64,000 nt of DNA from Bacillota bacterium (GCA_023413135.1 JAEZQK010000092.1:36517-100516), one strand, 5' to 3'. Numbered from the stretch's first letter, positions 42,981 through 52,630 are shown. Notes: generated by a model from the letters alone, not told the origin. A program made the numbers and translations.

Positions 42981-43217
42981 ATGGGATGTCTTTTGTGGCC
43001 CTTCGCGGCGGTTATTGGTATCTTGGGTGGCGCGCTGGGCCTTGCCGGGAAGATCATCGGCTTCATACTGGGCGCCATCGGCGGCCTGTTTTCGCTGATA
43101 TTTGCCTTGATTTTGGGTGCCATCGGCGTGGCGCTGTGCATGACCATCATCGGCGCAGTCATCGGTATTCCGCTGATCCTGTTTGCTGTGAGCCTGGCCT
43201 TTCGCGCCATTTTTTAA
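42981..43217 (+). CDS. small Gly-rich membrane protein
   Basis: 78 residues from ATG 42981 behind GGAGGTGATTGGT; a GTG at 42972 is part of that ribosome-binding site. Nearly the whole chain is hydrophobic and Gly/Ile-rich (GILGGALGLAGKIIGFILGA, then SLIFALILGAIGVALCMTII), giving two to three membrane helices with GxxxG-type contacts. No family assigned. A terminator follows 21 bp after the stop. Confidence 0.8.
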   Translation: MGCLLWPFAAVIGILGGALGLAGKIIGFILGAIGGLFSLIFALILGAIGVALCMTIIGAVIGIPLILFAVSLAFRAIF

Positions 43218-43238
43218 TCATTGCCGGCCGGCAACAGA

Positions 43239-43269
43239 ACCGCTGAATGCAGAAGTATCAGCGGTTTTT
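43239..43269. terminator. rho-independent terminator
   Basis: ACCGCTGA (43239-43246) pairs with TCAGCGGT (43258-43265), 11-nt loop, then five T. It sits between the convergent genes ending at 43217 and 43276. Confidence 0.85.
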
Positions 43270-43275
43270 GTTTGT

Positions 43276-43818
43276 CTATAGATACACAAACGCGGCCAGG
43301 ATAGCTGCGGCTGCCGAACCTATTACGTCAAATATAATGTCAAAATCAGTATCCATGAGTCCCCGCTGCATATCCGTTTTATTCCTTAAGTCGTGCAGGA
43401 ATTCGACTATTTCAAATATAGCGCTTGCGGCAATGCCAAGGGCTGCTACAAAGATGGCACGAAAAACCACCGATCCACCCGGTTCGGCCACTTCCGACAG
43501 CGTCAGGTAGAGGAGAAGCGCAAAGGAGAAGCTGCCAAACCCATGCAAATACCTATCAAAAACCTTTCCTTTACGATACAGCCCCAAATAGAGGCCTACA
43601 AAGGTATGCATAAATACGGTGATGGTGGCAAGCACCAGAACCAAATACGGAACGCTGATACGCAAAATGCATAGCGCCAGCAGATAAAATATGAAGAGGA
43701 CGGTCGGCAAAGCCGTGTGTTTAATATGGCTCGATTTTCCCTTCTTCACATACCGGACGGCAATAAAGACCTCAGCAATAACAAACAGGGCAAGCAAAAT
43801 ATAAAAAAGCGCCTCCAT
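43276..43818 (-). CDS. membrane protein, YjdF/DUF2238-like
   Basis: 180 residues from ATG 43818 behind AGAAGGAGGCTTCTG. About five membrane segments. HGFGSFSFALLLYLTLSE (~92-109), EIVEFLHDL and DTDFDIIFDVIGSAAAAI (~150-167) resemble the DUF2238/YjdF family, in which acidic residues lie inside membrane helices. Function unknown. It is alone on its strand, next to the divergent rpsT. Confidence 0.7.
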   Translation of the reverse strand: MEALFYILLALFVIAEVFIAVRYVKKGKSSHIKHTALPTVLFIFYLLALCILRISVPYLVLVLATITVFMHTFVGLYLGLYRKGKVFDRYLHGFGSFSFALLLYLTLSEVAEPGGSVVFRAIFVAALGIAASAIFEIVEFLHDLRNKTDMQRGLMDTDFDIIFDVIGSAAAAILAAFVYL

Positions 43819-43989
43819 CAGAAGCCTCCTTCTACATCGTCCGGCTATTTTGTGAAAAGACGGCGGAAATAATGCAGAGAGTAAAATCAACAAAACTTGC
43901 TTGTCATCAATGATGAATCTTTTTATCTTCCGTAGCACCATAAAAATTGCTAAAATGCGAAATTTACCCTTTGTTTTTTAACAAAAAGC

Positions 43990-44018
43990 TTGCAATACCA
44001 GTAATAGCATGGTAAAAT
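43990..44018 (+). promoter_or_regulatory. sigma-A promoter of rpsT
   Basis: TTGCAA (43990-43995), 17 bp, TAAAAT (44013-44018), 41 bp before rpsT. Confidence 0.8.
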
Positions 44019-44059
44019 AGTTTTTGCTGATTCACGCTGATTCAAGGAGGTGAACAAAA

Positions 44060-44326
44060 TTGCCGAATATTAAATCCGCTATCAAGCGCGTCAAGGTCAG
44101 TGAAAAGAAGAATCTGCGCAACCGGATGATCAAGAGCGGGGTTAAAACCGCCATCAAGAAATTCCAGGTTGAGTTGGCTTCCAACCCCGGTGCCGCCAAC
44201 GTGCAGTTGAGCGCAACCACCTCCGCCATCGATAAAGCGGCTGCCAAGGGCATTCTGCACAAGAATACGGCCAACCGTAAAAAGGCCCGTTTAGCCCGCA
44301 GTCTTTCTAAAGCGGTGGCTCAGTGA
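44060..44326 (+). CDS. rpsT: 30S ribosomal protein S20
   Basis: 88 residues, start TTG 44060 behind CAAGGAGGTGAACAAAA; no ATG in frame gives the conserved N-terminus MPNIKSAIKRVKVSEK. The rest (NRMIKSGVKTAIKKF, then KAAAKGILHKNTANRKKARL) is a textbook S20. It binds 16S rRNA in the body of the small subunit. Monocistronic with its own promoter and terminator. The UUG start is shared with Escherichia coli rpsT, where weak initiation is part of autoregulation. Confidence 0.97.
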   Translation: MPNIKSAIKRVKVSEKKNLRNRMIKSGVKTAIKKFQVELASNPGAANVQLSATTSAIDKAAAKGILHKNTANRKKARLARSLSKAVAQ

Positions 44327-44354
44327 ATTGCCGGATAGAAATGCGTATTCCCGA

Positions 44355-44390
44355 GAACCCCTTTCCTTATGAAGGCGGGTTCTTTTTTTT
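44355..44390 (+). terminator. terminator of rpsT
   Basis: GAACCC (44355-44360) with GGGTTC (44377-44382), inner TTTC/GAAG pairing, followed by eight T. Confidence 0.88.
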
Positions 44391-44422
44391 CGGAAAAAAG
44401 ACGATGTCATTTACAGAAATTC

Positions 44423-44459
44423 AAAGGCGGAAAGCAGCAACTGCCTTCCGCCTTTTTTT
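44423..44459. terminator. second terminator, likely bidirectional
   Basis: AAAGGCGGAA (44423-44432) pairs with TTCCGCCTTT after an inner GCAG/CTGC; a T-run follows on the plus strand. It lies between rpsT and the end of the minus-strand gene at 44475. Confidence 0.8.
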
Positions 44460-44474
44460 GTTTTGGGCTATACT

Positions 44475-47400
44475 TTATTCCCACTTCTGTGCAGGAGGCG
44501 GCTGGATGGCACCGGGGCGCTTTCTCCCATCCTTGAGCACAAAGCCCAGGTCGCAGTCGAAATTCCGGCCACCGCTTGTCACCATCACATCCCCGGTATA
44601 GGCCATATCCCCTTGAGTTCCGGCAAGCGCACTTACCAGCAAGGGGTAATCCGTCCGCTGCTTCGCCGGCATAAGCTCCGGATACATGGTGGCCTGCACC
44701 TGGCTCATCATGGGATATACATTGTCAAACAGGTAATAGCCGTATGCGTCTGTAACGACGGACGCTACCTTAATCCCTTCCTGTACAAGGACCACATTCA
44801 GGCCGGGGATGCCGGGCTCGCCCGCGTCCTGCAGCCCATTCCCATTATCATCCAACCAGGCATAGTCCCCCAGCTTTCCGGTTTTGACGGCTCCCACATC
44901 CAGACTGGCTTGATCCTTGCCCATGTTCAAAACAAGTGCATCGGAAAAACCGGTGGTAACATCCGTCACGACGCTCACAGCTTCCCCGCTTTGCACCCGC
45001 TCGTCGCGCGGCTTCACAAACAGATACCCTTGGGGCAAAGCGGCTCCAATCCTGTATTCTCCAGGCATTAGCTGATCAAAGCGGTACGCTCCATCCTCAC
45101 CTATCAGTATGGTCTTGAGCGGTGTTTCAAGATCATTGCTTCCATACAGCGATACCTGCACACCGGCAAGCGGCAATATCGTTCCCTGCTCATCGGTCCA
45201 GGCCGTTCCCGAGATGGAGGTATACTGCCTCACCCCGGCCCGGATATCCGCAATCTCCTCCCCTTCCAGGAGCGTCATGCCGGATAATACGATAGCGCCC
45301 GGTACATCATCGCGGAACATGTTTTCACCGGCACCGGTATCCGCCGCGATGCTGTTTTCTTTAAGGTGCACCGTAAGGTTATATGTTCCCGGCAGGATCA
45401 CGGGCAGATGATATGCGCCGTTTTCATCGGTTGAAAGGGTGGCAAAAATACCGCCGGTCAAAGTATCCAGGATCTGTACCTCAAGCCCGCTTAAAAGGGC
45501 TTCCTCCGGCTCCTGGAGGCCGTTGTTGTTCTCATCCAGCCATACATACCCCCTCAGGGAAGCAGGCAGCGTAACGCCCACCAGGCGGCCATCCAGGGCA
45601 TCACCCATACGGATATCAATATCCAAACTTCCCTGCGACTCAAGGGATGGGGGCATCAAAATATTTTCTCCGGCTCTTACAAAGGCCATCCCTGAAGGAA
45701 GCGATACGTTCAGTGTATACGAACCGGGCCGCAGGCGGTCCAACAGGAATGCACCATCAAGCAAGGTGACCACACTCCCGGCTTCCTGTCCGGTACGATG
45801 GCTTACAAGGGTGACACGCACGCCGGAAAGCGCATCTTCCCCTTCTTCCCTGATTCCGTTGGCATTGGCGTCATGGAACGACATACCTGATATACGGCCC
45901 AACGCCACAGCTCCGCACAGGGGCACCTGTTTTGTCTCTCCAATTTTCAGGTCGAAAGTTTCGCCGAGCGCGGCCAAATCCTCGCCGGCAATTTCGCTGC
46001 CTCCCGCGGTCTTAGCAGCATATACCGTGCCTTCAGGCAGCAGGTAGGACAAGGTATACCGGCCCGGGTGCAAATCTGCAAAAGCAAAGGCTCCATCAAC
46101 ACCTGTGACGGCGCTTTGCACCATATCGCCGGATTCTGCCATCAGGCTTACCTGTACCCCTTCAAATCCCCCTTCTCCCTGGGTAAGAAGGCCGTCATCA
46201 TTGGCATCTGCAAACACCTGGCCCGTTATGCCGGCAGGCAAAATGATACCCGCGTATATCCCGGCCACATGCTCGCCAAGGGCTACTGAAATAGCTTCGG
46301 TCAGCCCTTCGTTCCCTTCCACCGCCTGTATCCGGCTTCGGGCTTCCCCTTCGACCAGCTTGGTAAACATGTAATCGGCCGACTTTTCCACCGCCAGGGT
46401 GTAGGCCATGGGCATCAATCCATCAAAGGTATACTGACCGGATGCGTTGGTTTCGGTGCTGGTTACCAATTCACCCTCCTGATCCAGCAGCCGCACAAGC
46501 ACGCCGGAAACAGGTTCCTCTCCCGCATCATACAGTCCATTGTAGTTTGCGTCCGCAAATACTCCGCCATTAAGGCTGCCCGGCACCACGGCACCGGCGC
46601 CTACGGTCCGGCGCTCCCCGCTTAACAGCGTCAGCGTCACGGTCGTCTCCCGCCTGCCATCACGCCTGGCGAAGAGGTTTTTATAGTCCGCATCGCTGAC
46701 CGGAACCTGTGTAAATACCACGCCCGTATCCGGCAGAACGGCGCGCAAATCGTACTCCCCACCCCGCAGGCTGTCAAAGCGGAATGCACCGTCCGGCCCG
46801 GTCACAACGGTGCCCAGATCCTTTGCAGGAACTGCTTTTGACAATTCCATTTTCATGCCTTCAAGAAGCTGTTCGCCCTCGTCCCATACGCCATTATAGT
46901 TGGCGTCCAGGAAGGCCACACCCTCCAGGATCACCCCCGGCACAAAACCAATATTCTGGTTTTCCTCCCGGGTGCCGGATTCCAGGACATATTTGCGTTC
47001 CCCGGCGCCTACACCCTCGGTGGTGATGATGGAGCGGTTCACGCCGCCTATTAAGCTGGAGCGGGTGAAACTCATGCCCTCCGGGCCTTTTACGGTGTAT
47101 AGATACGTATCCGTCCTAGCGATGATTTCATATCGTCCCGTATCATCCGTAGTATACATGTAATTTTGCCCGCCCCCGGTGCTTGCTAGCGTAATCTGGC
47201 AATCCTTAAGGCCGGGTTCGCCATCCTCCATGATACCATTCTCATTGGTATCCAGCCAGATGCGGCCGCTTATCCTGCCGGTTTTGATACCGCCTACGCC
47301 AAAGCCGGCAATTTGGCCTTCCCGCAGAATGAAAGGCTGCGTCATCCCTTGGCTTCTGTCCGCTATGGGCACCGTATTTCGCTTATCGCCGCTCACATCC

Positions 47401-50400
47401 CCCTGCTGGGAGAGCCAATACCCGTCGGGCAGCGTAAAGCGGAGAATATATTCCCCTGGTGCAATATCATTGAAGGTAGCCCGTCCGTCGCGGTCTGTAA
47501 CGGCCTGGGCAACCACCGTATCCGTGCCGCCTGATGCCGGGAGGACCTCAGCCAGCGTTCCTTCAATGGCCCGCTCATAAATGCCTTGCAGACCATCGTT
47601 ATTGCTATCCCAGAAAGCGTTGACCTCGAGCGTTGCCGGCGATACGGTCCCCACAAAGCGTTGGGCAACCTGGCCGCTTTCCAGCAGGAAGGGTTCTGGC
47701 ACCTGCAAATTCGCCAGCGCCTTTCCAGCAGGCAAAGCGATAGACAGGCGGTATTGCCCAGGCGCCAGGTTGTCAAAACGATAAGCCCCATCCCCGGCTG
47801 TTTGCACGGATCCAACCTTCGTCCATGCTCCGCTCTGCTCCATGAGAAGGTCCACTTGCGCACCGGAAAGGGATGCTTCTCCCGATCCTTGAACGCCATC
47901 CCGGTCGGCATCCTCAAATACGGTGCCTGCGACCGCAGCTGCCTGCAAGAGCACAGCCGTCTGTGCTGTTGCATCCTGCCCCGGGAAAACTTCGATGGAA
48001 ATGGATGCGGTCATATTCCCCTGCTGAGCTTCCATCTGCCACACACCCGACTGGTCGGCGAGCACCGTTTGTGGAAGCAATGCCCGCACATTATACACGC
48101 CGGGAATCAGGTCGACAAATGCGTACTGGCCGTCTGCGTTAAGCAATCCCTGCACATCTTCCGGCCCTGAGAGCGCCACAGGCGCATCCGCAAGCCCGGT
48201 CCCATTAAACTGTATCAGCAGCCTTCCCGTGACCGTCTCGTCAAGCACCAGTTGCTTCTCCGCCCCTGCGGGAACATTTGCAGCCAGGGAAACATTTCCC
48301 TTTTGCCATGCTTGCATTCCCTCTGCGCGGACAGCAAGCCCTTGCGGCACTTGCAGGGTAAGCGTGTAGGCACCGCTAAACAGCTTATCAAAATAGTAAG
48401 AACCGTCATCGGCAGGCACCATATCAGCCACAGCAGCGCCTTCCAGGTACAGGGTAGCAGTGCTCAAGGGATAGGTGTACCCCTGCAGCTTTACTGTAAG
48501 CGAACCGTACCGGCGCACAGGTGCGTCTTGCGCAGCTTCACCGCCGTATGGAAGCGTTATGGAAGGAAGCAGTGCTGTCAAACCTTCTGCCTGCGCATAT
48601 CCATCACCGGGATAGAAGCCTGCCTTAACGGAAAGCGTATCGGGCAGCTTCAACGCCACCTGATATTCCCCCGCCATCAATGCATCAAAGCGGTACTGCC
48701 CCTGCGCGTCTGTCAAAGCGGAAGCCACTGCATTTCCAGCCTTCATCAGCGTGACCTCGGCTCCGAAAACACCTGCCTGGTTCTCCTGTTCATAGATATG
48801 GCCATACAGCGCGCACATCTTGGAAAACGCGATTTGAACCTCAGCCTGTTTGCCCAATGATGTCTGGGCGGCCAAATAGAGTCCGCTTACGTCACGCTGC
48901 CCGGCTATGGCCGTGTTTTCCGGAAGCTGCGCATACAGCTCCCCGGTTTGACCATCAACGAATGCCCCCGAAAAATCGAATGCCCCCTGGCCGTCCGTAT
49001 AGCCGTAATAGCTTATATTGCCGGAGCCGCGCCAAAGCACAAGCCGTCCGGCAGCCCCATCTTCCCCATCGTCCTTACGCCCATTTTGATTGGCGTCGTC
49101 AAACATCCGCCCCGACAACGCGGGAGCGGAACCTACTTTCAGGGATAAAGAGCCTTCCTCGTCCGCAAGATATGCGCTTTCTCCGGACCACTGGGGGGTT
49201 TGGATCAGCGTCGGGATCTGCACTGTTCCGGCAGACCTTGAAACCTGCACCGGAAGCTTTGCTTCCCCGCCGGCATTCATTTGCAGGGCCGTCACCTGTT
49301 CCCAGGCGCCTGTGAATGATTCCGTGTCCATCCATACGGATGCAGGCTGCGGCGCAATATCCGTAGTGACATAAACCTGTCCCTGGGGTTTTTCCCTCAG
49401 CTTTATGCCCTGTGGAAGCGTAATCATGTGCAAAACAGAGGGAACGTTACCTGTCTTGAAAAGCAGTATTCCACTGCCCTTCTCCGGAACAGCTGCCTCG
49501 CCATTTACGGAGGAATAGTTCAGCGGCTGTAGCGTCATAGCCGCGCCCGATTCATTTTTTGCAGTCCATGTGCTATAAGCATATATCCCCGGCTGGGAAA
49601 GCCCCAGAGCGGCATCTGCCACCGGGCAGCCTTCCATCCGTTCGCCCCATACCAGCAGCCCCTTGGGGTTGTCAAGCGTCGGCAATACTCCTGCGGTGCT
49701 TTCGATCCAGGCGGAGCCTTCCCCGTCTCCCGCACTGAGGGATGCGGCAAATTCCACCGTCTGCTTCTGCCCTTCCGACAATGCACCGGTTAGGGCCATT
49801 AGAACAATATCCGCCTGATCGCCATGGCTGACCGCTACAACCGGCGCCGTAAAGCCGCTGTCCAGCATCCGCCATCCGTCAGGCAGTTTCACAGCCAGGC
49901 GCGGGCTGTTAAGCGCGGGGCCCCCCTCATGACTCACTGTGAGGGCCACCCGGTTCTGTTCTTTCACCACGGCGGAAATGCGCAATACGGCCCGGCTGTC
50001 AAATACCCAGGCATGAAGCGCCATACTGTCATTTTCCCCATAGGCGGTGACGATGTTCCTGTCACGGCCGGGATACTGGTACTGCCATGATTGCTTGGCA
50101 GTGAGCCCCATCCGGGCCACGCTGGCCGTCTTGGCATCCGGCGCACGGCGGGCAAGCCCAGCCTGCACACGGATATCCCCCATCACAAACTCCGCCGGTA
50201 CAACCGATACGCCGTCCGCCGTGCCATAGATGATCTTTGCGGAGGCCGCCTTCTGACCGTCCAGCGACAGCTTTTGACCGGGCACAAGATTCTTTTCTCC
50301 GCCAATGGGCTGCCCCTGATCGTCAAATAGCCTGACTTTGGCCTGTATCCCCTCCGTGCCGGGCGTCACGGTAATGCTCTTGATTTCTTTTCCTGATTGG

Positions 50401-51320
50401 TCCGGGTGCGGGTCTCCGGCTTCATCCAGCAGTACAAGGCCGCCAATATCCACCGAATAATCTTGAAGGGATATCGCGTTCCCTTCCGAGGCTTTACTGG
50501 ATAGGTGGAATTCCGCCATCTGATCTCCGGCATACTGATCCCCGGCAGGCGTCGCATCAACCTGTATGGTCCCCGACAAGCGGTCATACAAAGGCACGGG
50601 CGCATTTTGAGCGGCAAGGACGGTCACGCTGTCTTCCGTGCCCACGTAGGGAGCAATGTGAAAAGACACATCCTCCGCAGGCAGCGTTCCTTCCGGCGAC
50701 ATTGTCTGTCGCAGGATATATTCACCCTCCGGCAGGGGTGCCGCAGCGCGATAGCTGCCTTCGTTGCCCGTTACAAAGGAAAGTGCCGTCTGCCCGCTTG
50801 CGTTGAGCACGGCAAAACCTGCACTTCCCGCAGGCTGCCCGTTTTGCGCAAGCGTATTGTTCAAGGTAAACAGGCCTTCCCGGGCATAGGCCAGCACATC
50901 CGCCTGCAGGCTATCTTCCCCATCCCATTTAAGGGGAATAATGTCCTGACAAACATAGGCGTCAGGGATGCTCTCCAACACAGGGCGCAAGGAAAGACCC
51001 TGTTTTGCATCCTGCACGCTTACCTTCAGCGATTCGGGCACTCCCGCTTCCCGCTGCTCCTGTGTGCGGTTGGCGGTAATCTGCCCCAACCCGGTTTCCC
51101 CGCAAAGCACTTCAAAAGTACCGCCAAGCGGCACGGTCTGCCACTGCATTAATGCATTGAGTTTCAAGCCCCGAAAGGATACGGAAAGCGTAATCCCCTC
51201 GCTGGGCGATGCTCCGGCCGTCAAAAACGCCAGAAAAACCGCCAGGATCAAGCCGCCACCCAATAGAATCCGCCCTGTTTTGCCGAAAATGAAAGCCTTT
51301 CCCGTTTGCCGGCGCCTCAT
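44475..51320 (-). CDS. giant secreted SdrD/Cna-B repeat protein
   Basis: 2281 residues, ATG behind GGAGGAGCACAT. A signal/anchor segment (~17-40, RILLGGGLILAVFLAFLTAG) is followed by a ~690-residue unique region and then about 14 SdrD-type (Cna-B-like) modules of ~105 residues from ~730 to ~2250. Most modules carry a calcium-loop-like D-N-NG-D-GE motif (such as DANQNGRKDDGEDG and DDNGNGLQDAGEP), a DG-Y-F turn and an LPG-Y segment. Such modules form stalk-like rods on the cell surface. No LPxTG motif or C-terminal membrane anchor is present: it ends PPPAQKWE. So it is either released or held by the N-terminal segment. Its own promoter lies ~94 bp upstream. Confidence 0.92.
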   Translation of the reverse strand: MRRRQTGKAFIFGKTGRILLGGGLILAVFLAFLTAGASPSEGITLSVSFRGLKLNALMQWQTVPLGGTFEVLCGETGLGQITANRTQEQREAGVPESLKVSVQDAKQGLSLRPVLESIPDAYVCQDIIPLKWDGEDSLQADVLAYAREGLFTLNNTLAQNGQPAGSAGFAVLNASGQTALSFVTGNEGSYRAAAPLPEGEYILRQTMSPEGTLPAEDVSFHIAPYVGTEDSVTVLAAQNAPVPLYDRLSGTIQVDATPAGDQYAGDQMAEFHLSSKASEGNAISLQDYSVDIGGLVLLDEAGDPHPDQSGKEIKSITVTPGTEGIQAKVRLFDDQGQPIGGEKNLVPGQKLSLDGQKAASAKIIYGTADGVSVVPAEFVMGDIRVQAGLARRAPDAKTASVARMGLTAKQSWQYQYPGRDRNIVTAYGENDSMALHAWVFDSRAVLRISAVVKEQNRVALTVSHEGGPALNSPRLAVKLPDGWRMLDSGFTAPVVAVSHGDQADIVLMALTGALSEGQKQTVEFAASLSAGDGEGSAWIESTAGVLPTLDNPKGLLVWGERMEGCPVADAALGLSQPGIYAYSTWTAKNESGAAMTLQPLNYSSVNGEAAVPEKGSGILLFKTGNVPSVLHMITLPQGIKLREKPQGQVYVTTDIAPQPASVWMDTESFTGAWEQVTALQMNAGGEAKLPVQVSRSAGTVQIPTLIQTPQWSGESAYLADEEGSLSLKVGSAPALSGRMFDDANQNGRKDDGEDGAAGRLVLWRGSGNISYYGYTDGQGAFDFSGAFVDGQTGELYAQLPENTAIAGQRDVSGLYLAAQTSLGKQAEVQIAFSKMCALYGHIYEQENQAGVFGAEVTLMKAGNAVASALTDAQGQYRFDALMAGEYQVALKLPDTLSVKAGFYPGDGYAQAEGLTALLPSITLPYGGEAAQDAPVRRYGSLTVKLQGYTYPLSTATLYLEGAAVADMVPADDGSYYFDKLFSGAYTLTLQVPQGLAVRAEGMQAWQKGNVSLAANVPAGAEKQLVLDETVTGRLLIQFNGTGLADAPVALSGPEDVQGLLNADGQYAFVDLIPGVYNVRALLPQTVLADQSGVWQMEAQQGNMTASISIEVFPGQDATAQTAVLLQAAAVAGTVFEDADRDGVQGSGEASLSGAQVDLLMEQSGAWTKVGSVQTAGDGAYRFDNLAPGQYRLSIALPAGKALANLQVPEPFLLESGQVAQRFVGTVSPATLEVNAFWDSNNDGLQGIYERAIEGTLAEVLPASGGTDTVVAQAVTDRDGRATFNDIAPGEYILRFTLPDGYWLSQQGDVSGDKRNTVPIADRSQGMTQPFILREGQIAGFGVGGIKTGRISGRIWLDTNENGIMEDGEPGLKDCQITLASTGGGQNYMYTTDDTGRYEIIARTDTYLYTVKGPEGMSFTRSSLIGGVNRSIITTEGVGAGERKYVLESGTREENQNIGFVPGVILEGVAFLDANYNGVWDEGEQLLEGMKMELSKAVPAKDLGTVVTGPDGAFRFDSLRGGEYDLRAVLPDTGVVFTQVPVSDADYKNLFARRDGRRETTVTLTLLSGERRTVGAGAVVPGSLNGGVFADANYNGLYDAGEEPVSGVLVRLLDQEGELVTSTETNASGQYTFDGLMPMAYTLAVEKSADYMFTKLVEGEARSRIQAVEGNEGLTEAISVALGEHVAGIYAGIILPAGITGQVFADANDDGLLTQGEGGFEGVQVSLMAESGDMVQSAVTGVDGAFAFADLHPGRYTLSYLLPEGTVYAAKTAGGSEIAGEDLAALGETFDLKIGETKQVPLCGAVALGRISGMSFHDANANGIREEGEDALSGVRVTLVSHRTGQEAGSVVTLLDGAFLLDRLRPGSYTLNVSLPSGMAFVRAGENILMPPSLESQGSLDIDIRMGDALDGRLVGVTLPASLRGYVWLDENNNGLQEPEEALLSGLEVQILDTLTGGIFATLSTDENGAYHLPVILPGTYNLTVHLKENSIAADTGAGENMFRDDVPGAIVLSGMTLLEGEEIADIRAGVRQYTSISGTAWTDEQGTILPLAGVQVSLYGSNDLETPLKTILIGEDGAYRFDQLMPGEYRIGAALPQGYLFVKPRDERVQSGEAVSVVTDVTTGFSDALVLNMGKDQASLDVGAVKTGKLGDYAWLDDNGNGLQDAGEPGIPGLNVVLVQEGIKVASVVTDAYGYYLFDNVYPMMSQVQATMYPELMPAKQRTDYPLLVSALAGTQGDMAYTGDVMVTSGGRNFDCDLGFVLKDGRKRPGAIQPPPAQKWE

Positions 51321-51413
51321 ATGTGCTCCTCCATCAAAAGAAAAGCCTGTTGAACAGGCGTTTCACTCCGTATCCAAAACCAGCCTGAATTGGCATATGG
51401 CCTCTCCTACGTT

Positions 51414-51442
51414 ATAGTAAAACACCCCATAGGCTTTGTCAA
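51414..51442 (-). promoter_or_regulatory. sigma-A promoter of the giant repeat protein
   Basis: Minus strand TTGACA (51437-51442), 17 bp, TACTAT (51414-51419). The leader includes a small hairpin (GCCTGTT/AACAGGC) near 51344-51359. Confidence 0.78.
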
Positions 51443-51542
51443 CTGTTCCAACCCGTATGGATATGTAAAAACAAGGAAAACGTAAGCGGTCCGGCCTGCT
51501 GTCTATTAATGTGACAGCATAAACCGCCGGCTTTGAAAATAT

Positions 51543-51579
51543 GAGGCGGCATTCCGCTGTATAAAGCGGAACCCGCCTC
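51543..51579 (-). terminator. hairpin after the CPPP-repeat gene
   Basis: Nested stem: AGGCGG (51544-51549) with CCGCCT and TTCCGCT with AGCGGAA. Only a weak T-rich tail follows on the minus strand, so this is a probable, not certain, terminator for the gene ending at 51618. Confidence 0.55.
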
Positions 51580-51617
51580 TAATTGCCTATAGTTTAGCCT
51601 CTTAGGTATTGTAGTTA

Positions 51618-52403
51618 CTATTTACATGGAGAATGGCAGTCGTGATGGCAGGGCTGGGGATATAAGGGCTTTTCCCGGCATTCAGGCTTGGGCGGCCTGG
51701 TGAAGCACGGCTCCCAATGGGTAAGGAACAGCTCCAGCACAACCTCCAGCTCCACATCAAAACACTGGTCATTTGAGCATACCGGTGCGCATACCAGCCG
51801 TACGCAGGGTACAATGATCAGGTTATGGCGCCAGCATTCTGCAGGAGCGCATTTCAGGCGGAGGCAAGCATCCATCTCGACTACCGACGGGCAGAAGTAT
51901 TCATTACCATCAGCATCCCGTACACAGGCGCAGACGGGGATAAATACATGGAATATCGCCTGGCCCCATCCGGTATTGCACTTAACCGGCTCCCACCAGG
52001 GCTGTGCGCCGCTTTGCTGCACGGATATAAGATGGAACGGAGATCTGGCGCATTCCGGCAGGCAGTTCACGCACAGCTTCGTGCACAGCCGACGCTGCCA
52101 TTCCCGGCCGCTGCAAATGATTCTTGGCAGCAATACCTGGGCCGGCTCCGGCTCATGCTTGCAGCGATCCTTGGGCGGACAAGGAGGCGGGCAAGGGGGA
52201 GGACACGGCGGCGGGCAGGGAGGAGGACACGGTGGCGGGCACGGCGGAGGACACGGTGGCGGGCACGGCTGCGGACACGGCCGAGGACATAGCGCAGTAC
52301 ATTTGTCCTTATCCATCGGCGGCCATGCGGAGGCACAAGACTGACCACGTTCAGGCTGCTTATGCGGCCTGCACGATGAACAGTTACATTGACGGTTCAC
52401 CAT
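51618..52403 (-). CDS. Cys-rich CPPP-repeat coat-like protein
   Basis: 261 residues from ATG 52403 behind CTGGAGGTTTTAACC; a 78-codon upstream extension has no ribosome-binding site. The first ~35 residues are Cys-rich (QCNCSSCRPHKQ). Residues ~38-75 are a run of CPPP tetrapeptides (about seven perfect units after CPRPCPQP). The last ~180 residues hold many Cys in pairs and WEPVKCN, FHVFIPVCACVRD and VVEMDACLRLKC segments, and end PCHHDCHSPCK. No signal peptide. Cys cross-linking and Pro-rich rods are typical of spore coat or exosporium structural proteins. A sigma-K-like promoter supports that reading; no homologue is recognised. Confidence 0.8.
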   Translation of the reverse strand: MVNRQCNCSSCRPHKQPERGQSCASAWPPMDKDKCTALCPRPCPQPCPPPCPPPCPPPCPPPCPPPCPPPCPPPCPPKDRCKHEPEPAQVLLPRIICSGREWQRRLCTKLCVNCLPECARSPFHLISVQQSGAQPWWEPVKCNTGWGQAIFHVFIPVCACVRDADGNEYFCPSVVEMDACLRLKCAPAECWRHNLIIVPCVRLVCAPVCSNDQCFDVELEVVLELFLTHWEPCFTRPPKPECREKPLYPQPCHHDCHSPCK

Positions 52404-52469
52404 GGTTAAAACCTCCAGGAACTTTGCCTTTGGGCAAAGCATGGTTTTTGAGTGGAAGGGTCTCGCTCC

Positions 52470-52495
52470 ATTGTATGTTTTCATTCCAAAACCGT
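52470..52495 (-). promoter_or_regulatory. candidate sigma-K (sporulation) promoter
   Basis: Minus strand AC (52494-52495), exactly 16 bp, then CATACAAT (52470-52477). Bacillus sigma-K promoters read AC-N16-CATAnnnTA, and CATACAAT also matches the sigma-E -10. It is 67 bp before the coat-like gene. Confidence 0.45.
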
Positions 52496-52630
52496 TCTGT
52501 AAAGCGCATGGATCGCATATCCTTACCTTTAACCTATCGCCTGCTTCTGTTTCCCCGGACGGAAACGACCATATCAAAAGAAAGGCCAAAAAACTTTCAG
52601 AAAAATGGGCGTGTATTCCACAAAAAAACC

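Noticed and set aside
51688..52344. Gly/His-rich open frame antisense to the CPPP repeats
   Set aside because: The GGHGGG-type repeats are the reverse complement of CPPP codons; no ribosome-binding site.
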